This document shows, piece by piece, positions 53,183 to 61,608 of a DNA stretch of 64,000 bases. A program made the translations under genes and the position numbers. This DNA comes from Ruminococcus sp. (GTDB lineage: Bacteria; Bacillota; Clostridia; Oscillospirales; Ruminococcaceae): assembly GCA_019420505.1 (NCBI GenBank), contig JAHZHC010000030.1, positions 32,711 through 96,710 on the forward strand, given 5' to 3'. Under the pieces are notes generated by a model, which saw only the letters and a program-made list of their open reading frames with translations, was not told the origin of the DNA and searched no databases. The first letter of the stretch is position 1, and every line of letters starts with the position of its first letter.

Positions 53183-54145
53183 TTAAAATGCAGTTTTATA
53201 AAGAATATCGTATAAATCGTCATCAAAAGGCTTCTTCATTGCAAGCGCTTCCTGAATATCAACGTCGTAAATCTTATTATCCTTTAATCCGACCACTCTG
53301 TTACCAATGCCTTTTTCAAGCAGTTCAACTGCATGATATCCCATAGCAGTAGCCATAACTCTGTCTCTAACCGTTGGATTTCCGCCTCTTTGTACATGAC
53401 CTAAAATGGTTGCTCTTGATTCAATTCCTGTCAGAGCTTCAAGCTTATTGCAGATCTCCTCAGTTTTTCCCACACCCTCAGCAACTACAACAATAAAGTG
53501 TGTTTTACCGACTTTTGATGTTTCAAGCATATTCTCTGCTATTTTCTTCAAATCATAACCTTTTTCAAGAGTAATACAAGCTTCAGCCCCAACTGCCATT
53601 GCTACATTGATTGCTATATAACCTGCATTTCTGCCCATTACCTCAACCACTGAACATCTGTCATGAGATTGTGCAGTGTCACGGATTTTATCGATCATTT
53701 CCATAGCTGTATTCATTGCAGTATCATAGCCGATTGTATATTCTGTACAAGCAATATCGTTATCAATTGTACCCGGAAGACCGATACAAGGAATACCTGC
53801 TGCTGACAGATCTGCCGCACCTCTGAATGAGCCGTCACCGCCGATTACTACTATTCCGTCAAGGCCCATTTTTTCGCAGTTCTGCTTAGCTTTCATAACA
53901 CCGGCAGGATCACGGAATTCGTGACATCTTGCTGTATAAAGACAAGTTCCTCCACGCTGAATAATTCCGGATACTGATCTTGCATTCATTTCAATTACAT
54001 CGCCGTTAAGAAGACCGTTATATCCTCTCTTAACGCCCACTACTTCTATACCCTTCTGCAAAGCTGCTCTTGCAACTGCACGGACAGCGGCATTCATTCC
54101 CGGAGCATCTCCTCCGCTTGTTAAAACACCTATTTTCTTAGCCAT
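53183..54145 (-). CDS. pfkA: 6-phosphofructokinase PfkA
   Basis: The 320-aa ATP-type enzyme phosphorylates fructose-6-phosphate in glycolysis. It has GVLTSGGDAPGMNAAVRAV, GGDGSFRGA (Gly after GGDGS as in ATP-dependent forms), PGTIDNDI with the catalytic Asp, VEVMGRNAGYIA and GHVQRGG. The ATG at 54145 follows GGAGGA by seven bases; an in-frame start twelve codons upstream is rejected. Confidence 0.96.
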   Translation of the reverse strand: MAKKIGVLTSGGDAPGMNAAVRAVARAALQKGIEVVGVKRGYNGLLNGDVIEMNARSVSGIIQRGGTCLYTARCHEFRDPAGVMKAKQNCEKMGLDGIVVIGGDGSFRGAADLSAAGIPCIGLPGTIDNDIACTEYTIGYDTAMNTAMEMIDKIRDTAQSHDRCSVVEVMGRNAGYIAINVAMAVGAEACITLEKGYDLKKIAENMLETSKVGKTHFIVVVAEGVGKTEEICNKLEALTGIESRATILGHVQRGGNPTVRDRVMATAMGYHAVELLEKGIGNRVVGLKDNKIYDVDIQEALAMKKPFDDDLYDILYKTAF

Positions 54146-54281
54146 TATTGATTCCTCCATATTTATGGCAATCCATACCAATAAAATATTACACTTAATA
54201 CTATATCATCATATCACAATCTAAATTTCATGTCAAGGACTTTACCGTTTTTTCACAAATTATTAAAACGTTTTCGTAGTA

Positions 54282-56078
54282 TCACTCAGCACTTAATTGG
54301 GAATTAGTTGATTCACCTGACGAAGACTGATTTTCATAAGGATTTTTGCCACTCTCGTCATTGGACTTAGAATCTGATATATTAACAGATGTCTGCGGCA
54401 TACCGACTGAAATTGTCACATTTACAATCTCGCCTTCCTTAACATTAACGTTTTCTCCGGGAGCAGGATTTGTTGACACCACAAAACCGGCACTGACGCT
54501 TGCAGACGGAACATTCTCGGTTTTATAAACAATTTCCAAAGAGTCAAGAATATCAAGATACTGTTTTTTAGTCATTCCCGCATAAGACGGAACAGGTACC
54601 AATTCACTGCCTTTACTTACTTTAAGGACAAGTTCATTTTTAAGCTTCGGATCATAATCGCTTCCTTGTTCAATACTTTGTTCTGTTATGATACCCTTCG
54701 GAACATCATCGGAATAAAAATAATCCACCCTGATTGTAAAATCTTCGCTCAGCTGTTTCACTGCTGTTTCATATCTCATGTCCACTACATTCGGCATAAT
54801 TGAACCATATCCATACTGAGACTGCGGTTTTGCTGACGTAGTTTGAATAGTTTTTGAAGCTTCATCTGTGCCGGTTTCTGAAACAGAACTTGAAATATCA
54901 GCGGCAGAACTGTTTTCATCTCCTGAAGGAGTAAGTATCTGATAAATCAAAAAAATACCCAGTCCGATTATTAAAGTCAATATTATAATTCCCGTAACTA
55001 TTGCGGCAATATTCATCTGTTTCATTTTTGTGTCATTAACAGGCTTTTCAACATTATTCCTATCGGTCATTTTCTGAACAGGTATAGTCTGAGTTGCACC
55101 TTTCTGATGTTCCATATGATTTCTTGGTTCAAACAATGCAGAAACAAGCTTTGTTATCGTTTGAATACGATCACTGCCCTTGACACACATAGCTTTTGCC
55201 AAAACCTTTGATACATGAACAGGTACTCTCGGATTAACCCTGACGGCTTCCGGCATTGTATCATTTGTAATTCTTGTATTTGCATCCAAAGGAACGATAC
55301 CTGTCAGAATTCTATATGTAACAGCAGCAATTGCATATACATCAGTCCATGTACCCTGCCAATCAAGGCAAGAATACTGTTCCGGAGCCGTATAACCGGA
55401 ATAAAACTCAGTTGACAACCCCGTATTCGCAGTTCTTATAGAGCTTATTGAAAACCCTGTAAGCTTTAATTCTCCGTCCGTAGTAACGATAATGTTTTCA
55501 GGTGAAATACCTCTATGTATAATACCTGCATTATGAATAATACTTAATGTAGTAAACAAAGGCATTAATAATTTTTTTACCTGTTCCCACGTTAAGAAAC
55601 CCTTATTTGACTGAAGGAATTTTTTTAGAGAAACTCCCTCAACATAATCAAGCACAACATAAGTTGTATTGTTTGCATAGATTATATCCTCGGCTGTAAC
55701 AATATGATCAAGATTTCTCATTCTTGAAAGAACCTTATTCATATCCACAAATTCAGACATAAACGTTTTATATTTAGCAAGACAATCAGAATCAACTATT
55801 ATTTTCTGACTTCCTTTTTCTCTTTCACACAAAGTATCCGGCATATATTCACGGATAACCACTTTTGCTTTTGCCACAGTATCATAGCAGATATAAGATG
55901 CACCCTCGCCGTTATAGGACAACATTTTTCCAACAATATACCGGTTATCCAAAACTGTTTTAGGGGCAAGATATGATTGAAGAAAAGGTACATTATCCGT
56001 ATAATTGCAATAATGACAAACGCCGTTTTCATCCAGTTCGTTCATACATCCCATACACAGATTTTTATCAAAAACCAT
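54282..56078 (-). CDS. Zinc-ribbon PASTA kinase-like protein that looks catalytically dead
   Basis: The 598-aa protein has a four-Cys zinc ribbon (Cys8, 11, 21, 24), a kinase-like domain (about residues 46-320), one membrane helix (about 345-370) and at least two PASTA modules (about 415-545) outside. It keeps IHR...SPEN, SGYTAPEQY and a DVYAIAAVTYRILTG segment, but the three catalytic sites are changed: the VAIK Lys is Arg76 (VVIREY), HRD is HRG (Gly190) and DFG is TGF (Thr207). PASTA kinases normally bind muropeptides and regulate growth. This one is probably a pseudokinase sensor or scaffold. ATG at 56078 follows GGAGGT. Confidence 0.85.
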   Translation of the reverse strand: MVFDKNLCMGCMNELDENGVCHYCNYTDNVPFLQSYLAPKTVLDNRYIVGKMLSYNGEGASYICYDTVAKAKVVIREYMPDTLCEREKGSQKIIVDSDCLAKYKTFMSEFVDMNKVLSRMRNLDHIVTAEDIIYANNTTYVVLDYVEGVSLKKFLQSNKGFLTWEQVKKLLMPLFTTLSIIHNAGIIHRGISPENIIVTTDGELKLTGFSISSIRTANTGLSTEFYSGYTAPEQYSCLDWQGTWTDVYAIAAVTYRILTGIVPLDANTRITNDTMPEAVRVNPRVPVHVSKVLAKAMCVKGSDRIQTITKLVSALFEPRNHMEHQKGATQTIPVQKMTDRNNVEKPVNDTKMKQMNIAAIVTGIIILTLIIGLGIFLIYQILTPSGDENSSAADISSSVSETGTDEASKTIQTTSAKPQSQYGYGSIMPNVVDMRYETAVKQLSEDFTIRVDYFYSDDVPKGIITEQSIEQGSDYDPKLKNELVLKVSKGSELVPVPSYAGMTKKQYLDILDSLEIVYKTENVPSASVSAGFVVSTNPAPGENVNVKEGEIVNVTISVGMPQTSVNISDSKSNDESGKNPYENQSSSGESTNSQLSAE

Positions 56079-56193
56079 AATCAACCTCCTCACTTCAACT
56101 AATCATTTTATAATATCAATTTATCCAGAACAAGTCAAGTATTTTTAAATAACTGTAGCATTTTTGCAATAATTTGTTTTACTTCTGTAACAT

Positions 56194-57000
56194 TTACATG
56201 TTTTCAGGGTAAACTAATTCAGATGAATAATAAAGAAACTTATTCTCATCGTCAAAAACAGCAGTTAAAATTACTTGCTGAGCATCTCCGTTATCAGTTA
56301 TATAATAATATTTATAAAGATAAGATGTATTTTCATTCATATACGTAATACTGTAAGGATCACAGTCAATTTCATCTGTTACGGTACTATATTTTGCACC
56401 CTTATCAAACTTATCCAGATTTACGTCCTTATCTTTTTTATCTCCTCTGATATCATCTTCAACGGTGGTAAAATCAGTATAGACAACGCTTTCAATATTT
56501 TCATTTTTATCAAGCAAAACCGTAACGGTCCATTCAGGATAAGTAATATCATTGATTCTCAGTTCATCCTCAGACTCAAACACATAGTCAAATTTTAGAG
56601 TCGTATTAACTCCTCTGAACGAAGAACTGTCCTTGAGATGAATGCCCGCATTTTTTTCTGCTGCTGACAAGCTTTTCCCTGTATATTCCCTAAGCTCAAG
56701 CGCTGTTTTATTTCCTTTTTCTCCTGATATATGAGAAATCAAAACTATTACAAGAACTATAATTAAAATCACAGATACTATAAACAAAGCAAGCTTCAAT
56801 TTATTATCATTAACCTTTTGACGAACCAGACCTTTTTTTCCGTCAACAGTTTTCAAATCAGACGAAATCGTAGTTTTCTTTCTGTTTATAAGTCTTTTGA
56901 CATTAAAGCTTTTTCTTTTCGGTTCTTTTAATGCGATACCGCAATTACGGCAGACTGCGTCATTTTCGCCCACTGTTTTTTTGCATTTTGGACACTCCAC
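56194..57000 (-). CDS. Zinc-ribbon membrane protein of unknown function
   Basis: The 268-aa protein has an N-terminal zinc ribbon (CPKCKKTVGENDAVCRNCG), a basic linker and one membrane helix (about 68-88, ALFIVSVILIIVLVIVLIS). The exported domain of about 175 residues contains ELREYTGKSLSAAEKNAG, which recalls a PASTA or PepSY-like fragment. The GTG at 57000 is preferred because AAGGAG stands nine bases before it; an ATG three codons upstream directly abuts AAGGAG. It precedes the zinc-ribbon pseudokinase by 115 bases on the same strand, so they may be functionally linked. Confidence 0.7.
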   Translation of the reverse strand: MECPKCKKTVGENDAVCRNCGIALKEPKRKSFNVKRLINRKKTTISSDLKTVDGKKGLVRQKVNDNKLKLALFIVSVILIIVLVIVLISHISGEKGNKTALELREYTGKSLSAAEKNAGIHLKDSSSFRGVNTTLKFDYVFESEDELRINDITYPEWTVTVLLDKNENIESVVYTDFTTVEDDIRGDKKDKDVNLDKFDKGAKYSTVTDEIDCDPYSITYMNENTSYLYKYYYITDNGDAQQVILTAVFDDENKFLYYSSELVYPENM

Positions 57001-57096
57001 GCCAGACATCTCCTTATCTTGTTTTAATTCGACACAACTACATAAAATTATACCACACTAACATATGAATGTCAAATTAGATAAGGAACAAATCAC

Positions 57097-58599
57097 ATGA
57101 AAAAGCTATTTAAATATTACCTTGGAAGAATTTTAATAAACGGTTTATTACTTGCAATACAATTATTATTAATTATTGGATGCTGTTGTTATGTATGTCT
57201 GCACTGGCGATGGACAAATATCATTATAAGCGCTGCTGCTCTTATTCTTGCCTTGAAAATAGCAGTACAGAAGTGTAACATTCCATGCAGGATAGGATGG
57301 ATAATCGGAATTTTATTCTTACCCGTTTTATTTATTCCCATGTATATTCTGTATGGCAGGGGCACGGCTCTTAAAAAGATAATGCATTATCTCAGAGAAA
57401 ATCCTATGCCGTTACAAAAATCAGAAAAAATTGATGCTCCTAAAAGAATAAAAAAGCAATTTGAAGGGTTAAGCTCTGCCAGCGGCTTTCCTTCATACAA
57501 CAATAACGAATGCGAATATTATCCAACTGGGGAATCTTTTTTTGAGGCAATGAAAAAGGATTTGGAAAGCGCAGAAAAATACATTTTCCTTGAGTTTTTT
57601 ATTATTAATTTCGGATGTATGTGGGATCAAACATTAGACATTCTTAAAAAGAAAATAAAACAAGGAGTTAAAGTATATATTTTATATGATGATTTGGGCA
57701 CAATAGCACTTCTTCCTCCTGAATTTCTTAATCAAATGAAAGACATCGGAATAAATGCTAAAATTTTTAATTTATTTAACGGAAAAATAACACCTAAAAT
57801 AAATTATCGGGATCATCGTAAAATTATTGTTGTTGATGGAAAAATTGCTATTACCGGCGGTGCAAATATTGCAGACGAATATATAAATAAAATTTCTCCT
57901 TACGGATATTGGAAGGACACGGCAATAAGAATTGAGGGCAATGGTGCAGCCACATTTGCAGCAATGTTTATACAAATGTGGAACATGAACGGTGAAATTT
58001 TAGAATATAAAAATTTTATATATCCCTCTCAGGAATCCTCAGCTTCTGACCAATCGGCAATACTGCCCTTCGGTGATTATCCGATGTACTCCATCGGTTT
58101 TACTGAAAGAGCTTTTTTAAATATGATCAACAATGCACAAAGTGTTATCAATATAACCACCCCGTATCTTGTACCGGACAGCAGGTTATTGTCTGCATTG
58201 TGCCTTGCATCCGAAAACGGGTTAAAGGTAAGGCTTTTTACCCCTGAAATTCCCGATAAAAAATATGTTCACATTGTAACAAGAGCAAACTATGTCACAC
58301 TTTTAAAATGCGGTGTAGAAATATATGAATTTTCTGATGGTTTTATACACGCTAAATCAATTTTATGTGACGGCGAAATAGCATATGTCGGCTCTGCAAA
58401 TCTTGATTACCGAAGTTTATATATTCACTTTGAAAGCGGAGCTGTTATGTATAAAACAAAATCCGTAAGTCAACTCAGCAAAGACATTGACAATCTTTTG
58501 AAATCATGCAAAAAAATCAGCCTTAACGACCCAAGAATCATCAAGGCTGATAAAAATATATTATACAGGTTTTTAAGAATATTTTCAGGCTTGCTTTGA
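57097..58599 (+). CDS. cls: Cardiolipin synthase (phospholipase D superfamily)
   Basis: The 500-aa enzyme makes cardiolipin from two phosphatidylglycerols at the membrane. It has two N-terminal membrane helices (about residues 12-60) and a third (about 63-85). The two HKD motifs are HRKIIVVDGKIAITGG (about 246-261) and HAKSILCDGEIAYVGSANLD (about 425-444). Length is near 480-510, normal for Cls. AAGGA precedes the ATG. It runs convergent to parC, leaving four bases between stop codons. Confidence 0.93.
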   Translation: MKKLFKYYLGRILINGLLLAIQLLLIIGCCCYVCLHWRWTNIIISAAALILALKIAVQKCNIPCRIGWIIGILFLPVLFIPMYILYGRGTALKKIMHYLRENPMPLQKSEKIDAPKRIKKQFEGLSSASGFPSYNNNECEYYPTGESFFEAMKKDLESAEKYIFLEFFIINFGCMWDQTLDILKKKIKQGVKVYILYDDLGTIALLPPEFLNQMKDIGINAKIFNLFNGKITPKINYRDHRKIIVVDGKIAITGGANIADEYINKISPYGYWKDTAIRIEGNGAATFAAMFIQMWNMNGEILEYKNFIYPSQESSASDQSAILPFGDYPMYSIGFTERAFLNMINNAQSVINITTPYLVPDSRLLSALCLASENGLKVRLFTPEIPDKKYVHIVTRANYVTLLKCGVEIYEFSDGFIHAKSILCDGEIAYVGSANLDYRSLYIHFESGAVMYKTKSVSQLSKDIDNLLKSCKKISLNDPRIIKADKNILYRFLRIFSGLL

Positions 58600-58603
58600 C
58601 TGT

Positions 58604-60841
58604 CTAAAATGTTATCTGGTCTGGATCAGGAATATCCTTTGCAAAGCATCCTGCTACAGGTATTGATTTGCTTCGGTATTTTCCCAGTTTCTCCGCAGTT
58701 TCCTCATCAACAACAAAAGCTTTTTCTATTACAGATTTAGCTTTAAGAGTCATAACCTGAACACCGATCGTATCTCTTGTTGCTTTAGGCATAAGCAAAG
58801 CCGTATCAAAAATCATTGCTCTGCCATTTGTCGTTCTGAGCATTATCAATGCATTATCCTGAACATTAAACACTGCAATTAATTTTGATTTTGCAGAATA
58901 AGCATTTGTCAGCTTCTTTCTGTTTGTTTTTGTTTCATATGCCTTCACAGGGACCTTGGCAACCTTGCCGTTTTCATAGACAAAGATAATATAACCGGAA
59001 TAATCTATAGTCGTCACTAAGGTCTGAACATTTTCTCCCTCTTCAAAAGACAGCTTAACAGGAACATAATCTCCCAAAGCGCTGGCTTTAGTGTCATCAA
59101 ACTGAGAAGCTTTAGCTTTATATACAGTTGCTTTATCTGTAAAAAACAGCAGTTCCGTTTTGTTTGAAGCGTCGATTTCCCGGGAAATATAATCCCCCTC
59201 TTTCAGCTTCTGATCACTTGCCATTCTGAGAGACTGAGGTGTAATTTTCTTAAAATATCCGCTTGCAGATAAAAACAGTCTGCAAGGATAATCCGGGGTT
59301 TCGTCCTCAACTTCAACTTCTTCAATATCCGACTTATAGAAAAACTGTGTTTTTCTCGGCTGTCCATATTTTTTTATTACGTCTTTCAGCTCGTTAATAA
59401 TAATAGTTTTAATCTTGCGGCTGCTGTCAAGTGTATCCTCTAACTCTGCGATCTCCTTTTCCAGTGCATCTGTTTCGGAAATGCGGTTTAAAATATACTC
59501 TCTGTTAAGGTGACGAAGTTTTATTTCAGCAACATATTCTGCCTGAATTTCATCAATGGAAAAGCCGATCATAAGATTCGGAACAACCTCTGATTCCTCT
59601 TCGGTTTCCCGTACAATTTTTATTGCTTTATCAATATCAAGCAATATTTTTCCTAAGCCTTTAAGCAGATGAAGTTTAGCTTTCTTTTTCTCCAAATCAT
59701 AAGCTACTCGTCTTTTTACGCAGTCCATACGGAAAGCTGTCCACTCTTTTAAAATATCATAGACACCCATAACCTTCGGATATCCATGTACAAGAATATT
59801 GAAATTGCATGAATAGCTGTCCTGAAGCGGAGTAAGCTTATAAAGCTTCTGCATCAGCTTATCGGGATCTACGCCTCTTTTCAAATCAATACCGATCGTA
59901 AGACCCGTTTTATCAGTTTCATCACGGATATACTGAATCTCTCTGATTTTACCTGCCTTTACAAGGGCAATAATCTTTTCAATAATTGCTTCAACTGTAG
60001 TTGTTGCAGGAATTTCAGTTATTTCAAGACAATTAGATTTTTTGTCATAGGAATACTTTGCTCTGAGCTTTACCGACCCTTTTCCCGTACGGTAAATCTT
60101 ATCCAATTCTTCCTCGTCATAAAGAGCGAATGCCCCACCCGGAAAGTCAGGTCCTTTCAAGGTTTCAAGTGCATTATGTTCAGGGTTGCGCATAAGCGCT
60201 ATTGCCGTTTCACAAACTTCCGACAGATTAAATGAACATACTGCCGAAGCCATGGAAACGCCGATTCCCACATTAGCATTTACAAGTATTGACGGAAATG
60301 TAGCCGGAAGCAATGTTGGTTCCTGCATAGTATTATCATAGTTGGGCACAAAGTCCACAGTATTTTTATCAATATCACGGAACAATTCGTTACAGATAGG
60401 TTCCAGCTTAGCTTCTGTATAACGAGAAGCTGCATAAGACATATCTCTTGAATATGCCTTTCCGAAGTTACCCTTTGATTCAACATATGGATGAAGCAAA
60501 GCCTCATTTCCTCTTGCAAGACGCACCATGGTTTCATAAATCGCTGCGTCGCCGTGAGGATTTAATCTCATAGTTTGTCCCACAATATTTGCAGATTTAG
60601 TTTTTGCACCTGTAAGAAGTCCCATTTTATACATAGTATAAAGCAGTTTTCTGTGAGACGGTTTAAATCCGTCGATTTCCGGAAATGCACGGGAAACGAT
60701 AACGCTCATTGCATAGGGCATATAATTCTTCTCAAGGGTCATCGTTATTCTTTCTTCAACAACCTTACCTGCACCCTCAATATAAGCGTTTGTCTCCGGC
60801 TGTGCCTTTTTCTTTTTATTGTCGTTTGACTTTCTTGCCAT
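58604..60841 (-). CDS. parC: DNA topoisomerase IV subunit A (ParC-like)
   Basis: The 745-aa type IIA topoisomerase subunit has EIDGFKPSHRKLLYTMYKMG near the N-terminus, a quinolone-region GDAAIYETMVRLA (Ala99-Ala100), the catalytic Tyr141 in YAASRYTEAK, a long coiled-coil tower (about 350-460) and a short C-terminal beta-pinwheel. It is shorter than many ParC proteins (about 800-820 aa), and the C-terminus lacks a clear GyrA box, which favours ParC over GyrA. AAGGAGAG precedes the ATG. A small P-loop kinase gene separates it from parE. Confidence 0.88.
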   Translation of the reverse strand: MARKSNDNKKKKAQPETNAYIEGAGKVVEERITMTLEKNYMPYAMSVIVSRAFPEIDGFKPSHRKLLYTMYKMGLLTGAKTKSANIVGQTMRLNPHGDAAIYETMVRLARGNEALLHPYVESKGNFGKAYSRDMSYAASRYTEAKLEPICNELFRDIDKNTVDFVPNYDNTMQEPTLLPATFPSILVNANVGIGVSMASAVCSFNLSEVCETAIALMRNPEHNALETLKGPDFPGGAFALYDEEELDKIYRTGKGSVKLRAKYSYDKKSNCLEITEIPATTTVEAIIEKIIALVKAGKIREIQYIRDETDKTGLTIGIDLKRGVDPDKLMQKLYKLTPLQDSYSCNFNILVHGYPKVMGVYDILKEWTAFRMDCVKRRVAYDLEKKKAKLHLLKGLGKILLDIDKAIKIVRETEEESEVVPNLMIGFSIDEIQAEYVAEIKLRHLNREYILNRISETDALEKEIAELEDTLDSSRKIKTIIINELKDVIKKYGQPRKTQFFYKSDIEEVEVEDETPDYPCRLFLSASGYFKKITPQSLRMASDQKLKEGDYISREIDASNKTELLFFTDKATVYKAKASQFDDTKASALGDYVPVKLSFEEGENVQTLVTTIDYSGYIIFVYENGKVAKVPVKAYETKTNRKKLTNAYSAKSKLIAVFNVQDNALIMLRTTNGRAMIFDTALLMPKATRDTIGVQVMTLKAKSVIEKAFVVDEETAEKLGKYRSKSIPVAGCFAKDIPDPDQITF

Positions 60842-60894
60842 TAACTATACTCTCCTTGTTTTTGCTTAGCTTACAAAATAAATTGGAATTCATC

Positions 60895-61410
60895 TTATAA
60901 ATCAATATCTATTTTATACTCATCATCAATAAGCACACAGTTTGCATTATGCCTTTGAGCCAATTCTAAAACCTGTTTATTATCTTCTAATACATTTTCC
61001 AAAGTTAAATACTCATCATCCAAGCGATTTTCAATGACGCTTGCATACTTCTTTATGTCATTAAAATGATTTCTTATATAATTCTCGCTCATTACAAGAC
61101 AATAATATCTTATATTATCAAGATATTCCTTCGTAAAATCCTTTTCCCAATCAAAAGGAATATAACAACCTTCAACAATTAGATTTTGATTATTCTCTAT
61201 GGCGGTTTTTATAAATTCGCAAACAATCGGCCACAAAAATTCGGTCAAGTCATTATCGTTACTCAAAGGGGTAAGTTCAGTATTCCCACTGCGGATCAAT
61301 CCCATCTTCAAGTGGTCTATTGATAAATATGGATATTTATATTTTTCAAGCAATTTTTGAGCAAGAGCAGTCTTGCCTGTGTGCGAAGCACCTGTTATCA
61401 AAACAATCAT
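60895..61410 (-). CDS. Small P-loop nucleotide-binding protein, AAA/adenylate-kinase type
   Basis: The 171-aa protein begins MIVLITGASHTGKTALAQKLLEKY, with a clear Walker A motif (GASHTGKT). A DHLKMGLI segment and VEGCYIPFD, like a substrate loop, follow. It resembles shikimate or zeta-toxin-like P-loop kinases, but I cannot name its substrate. AGAAGGA precedes the ATG. It is on the same strand between parE and parC, and 53 bases separate it from parC. No antitoxin-like partner is beside it. Confidence 0.7.
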   Translation of the reverse strand: MIVLITGASHTGKTALAQKLLEKYKYPYLSIDHLKMGLIRSGNTELTPLSNDNDLTEFLWPIVCEFIKTAIENNQNLIVEGCYIPFDWEKDFTKEYLDNIRYYCLVMSENYIRNHFNDIKKYASVIENRLDDEYLTLENVLEDNKQVLELAQRHNANCVLIDDEYKIDIDL

Positions 61411-61608
61411 CTTTTAGTCCTTCTCTGTTCCACAAATCACGATTTATCTCACTAACAACACTTATCTGAATTGGAAACAATGCGATAATTTTAGACCATT
61501 CATAATTAATTAAATCACAAGACAGCTTAAATTTATTTCAGTCTTGTCTTGAGCCGACCAAACCTACTGTTGTATCAATCGGCATCGTCGAAAATTTCCC
61601 CACTCGTG

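Noticed and set aside
61411..61608. Antitoxin gene beside the P-loop kinase (toxin-antitoxin hypothesis)
   Set aside because: No frame with a ribosome binding site lies in the gap, and the kinase does not show clear zeta-toxin motifs beyond Walker A.
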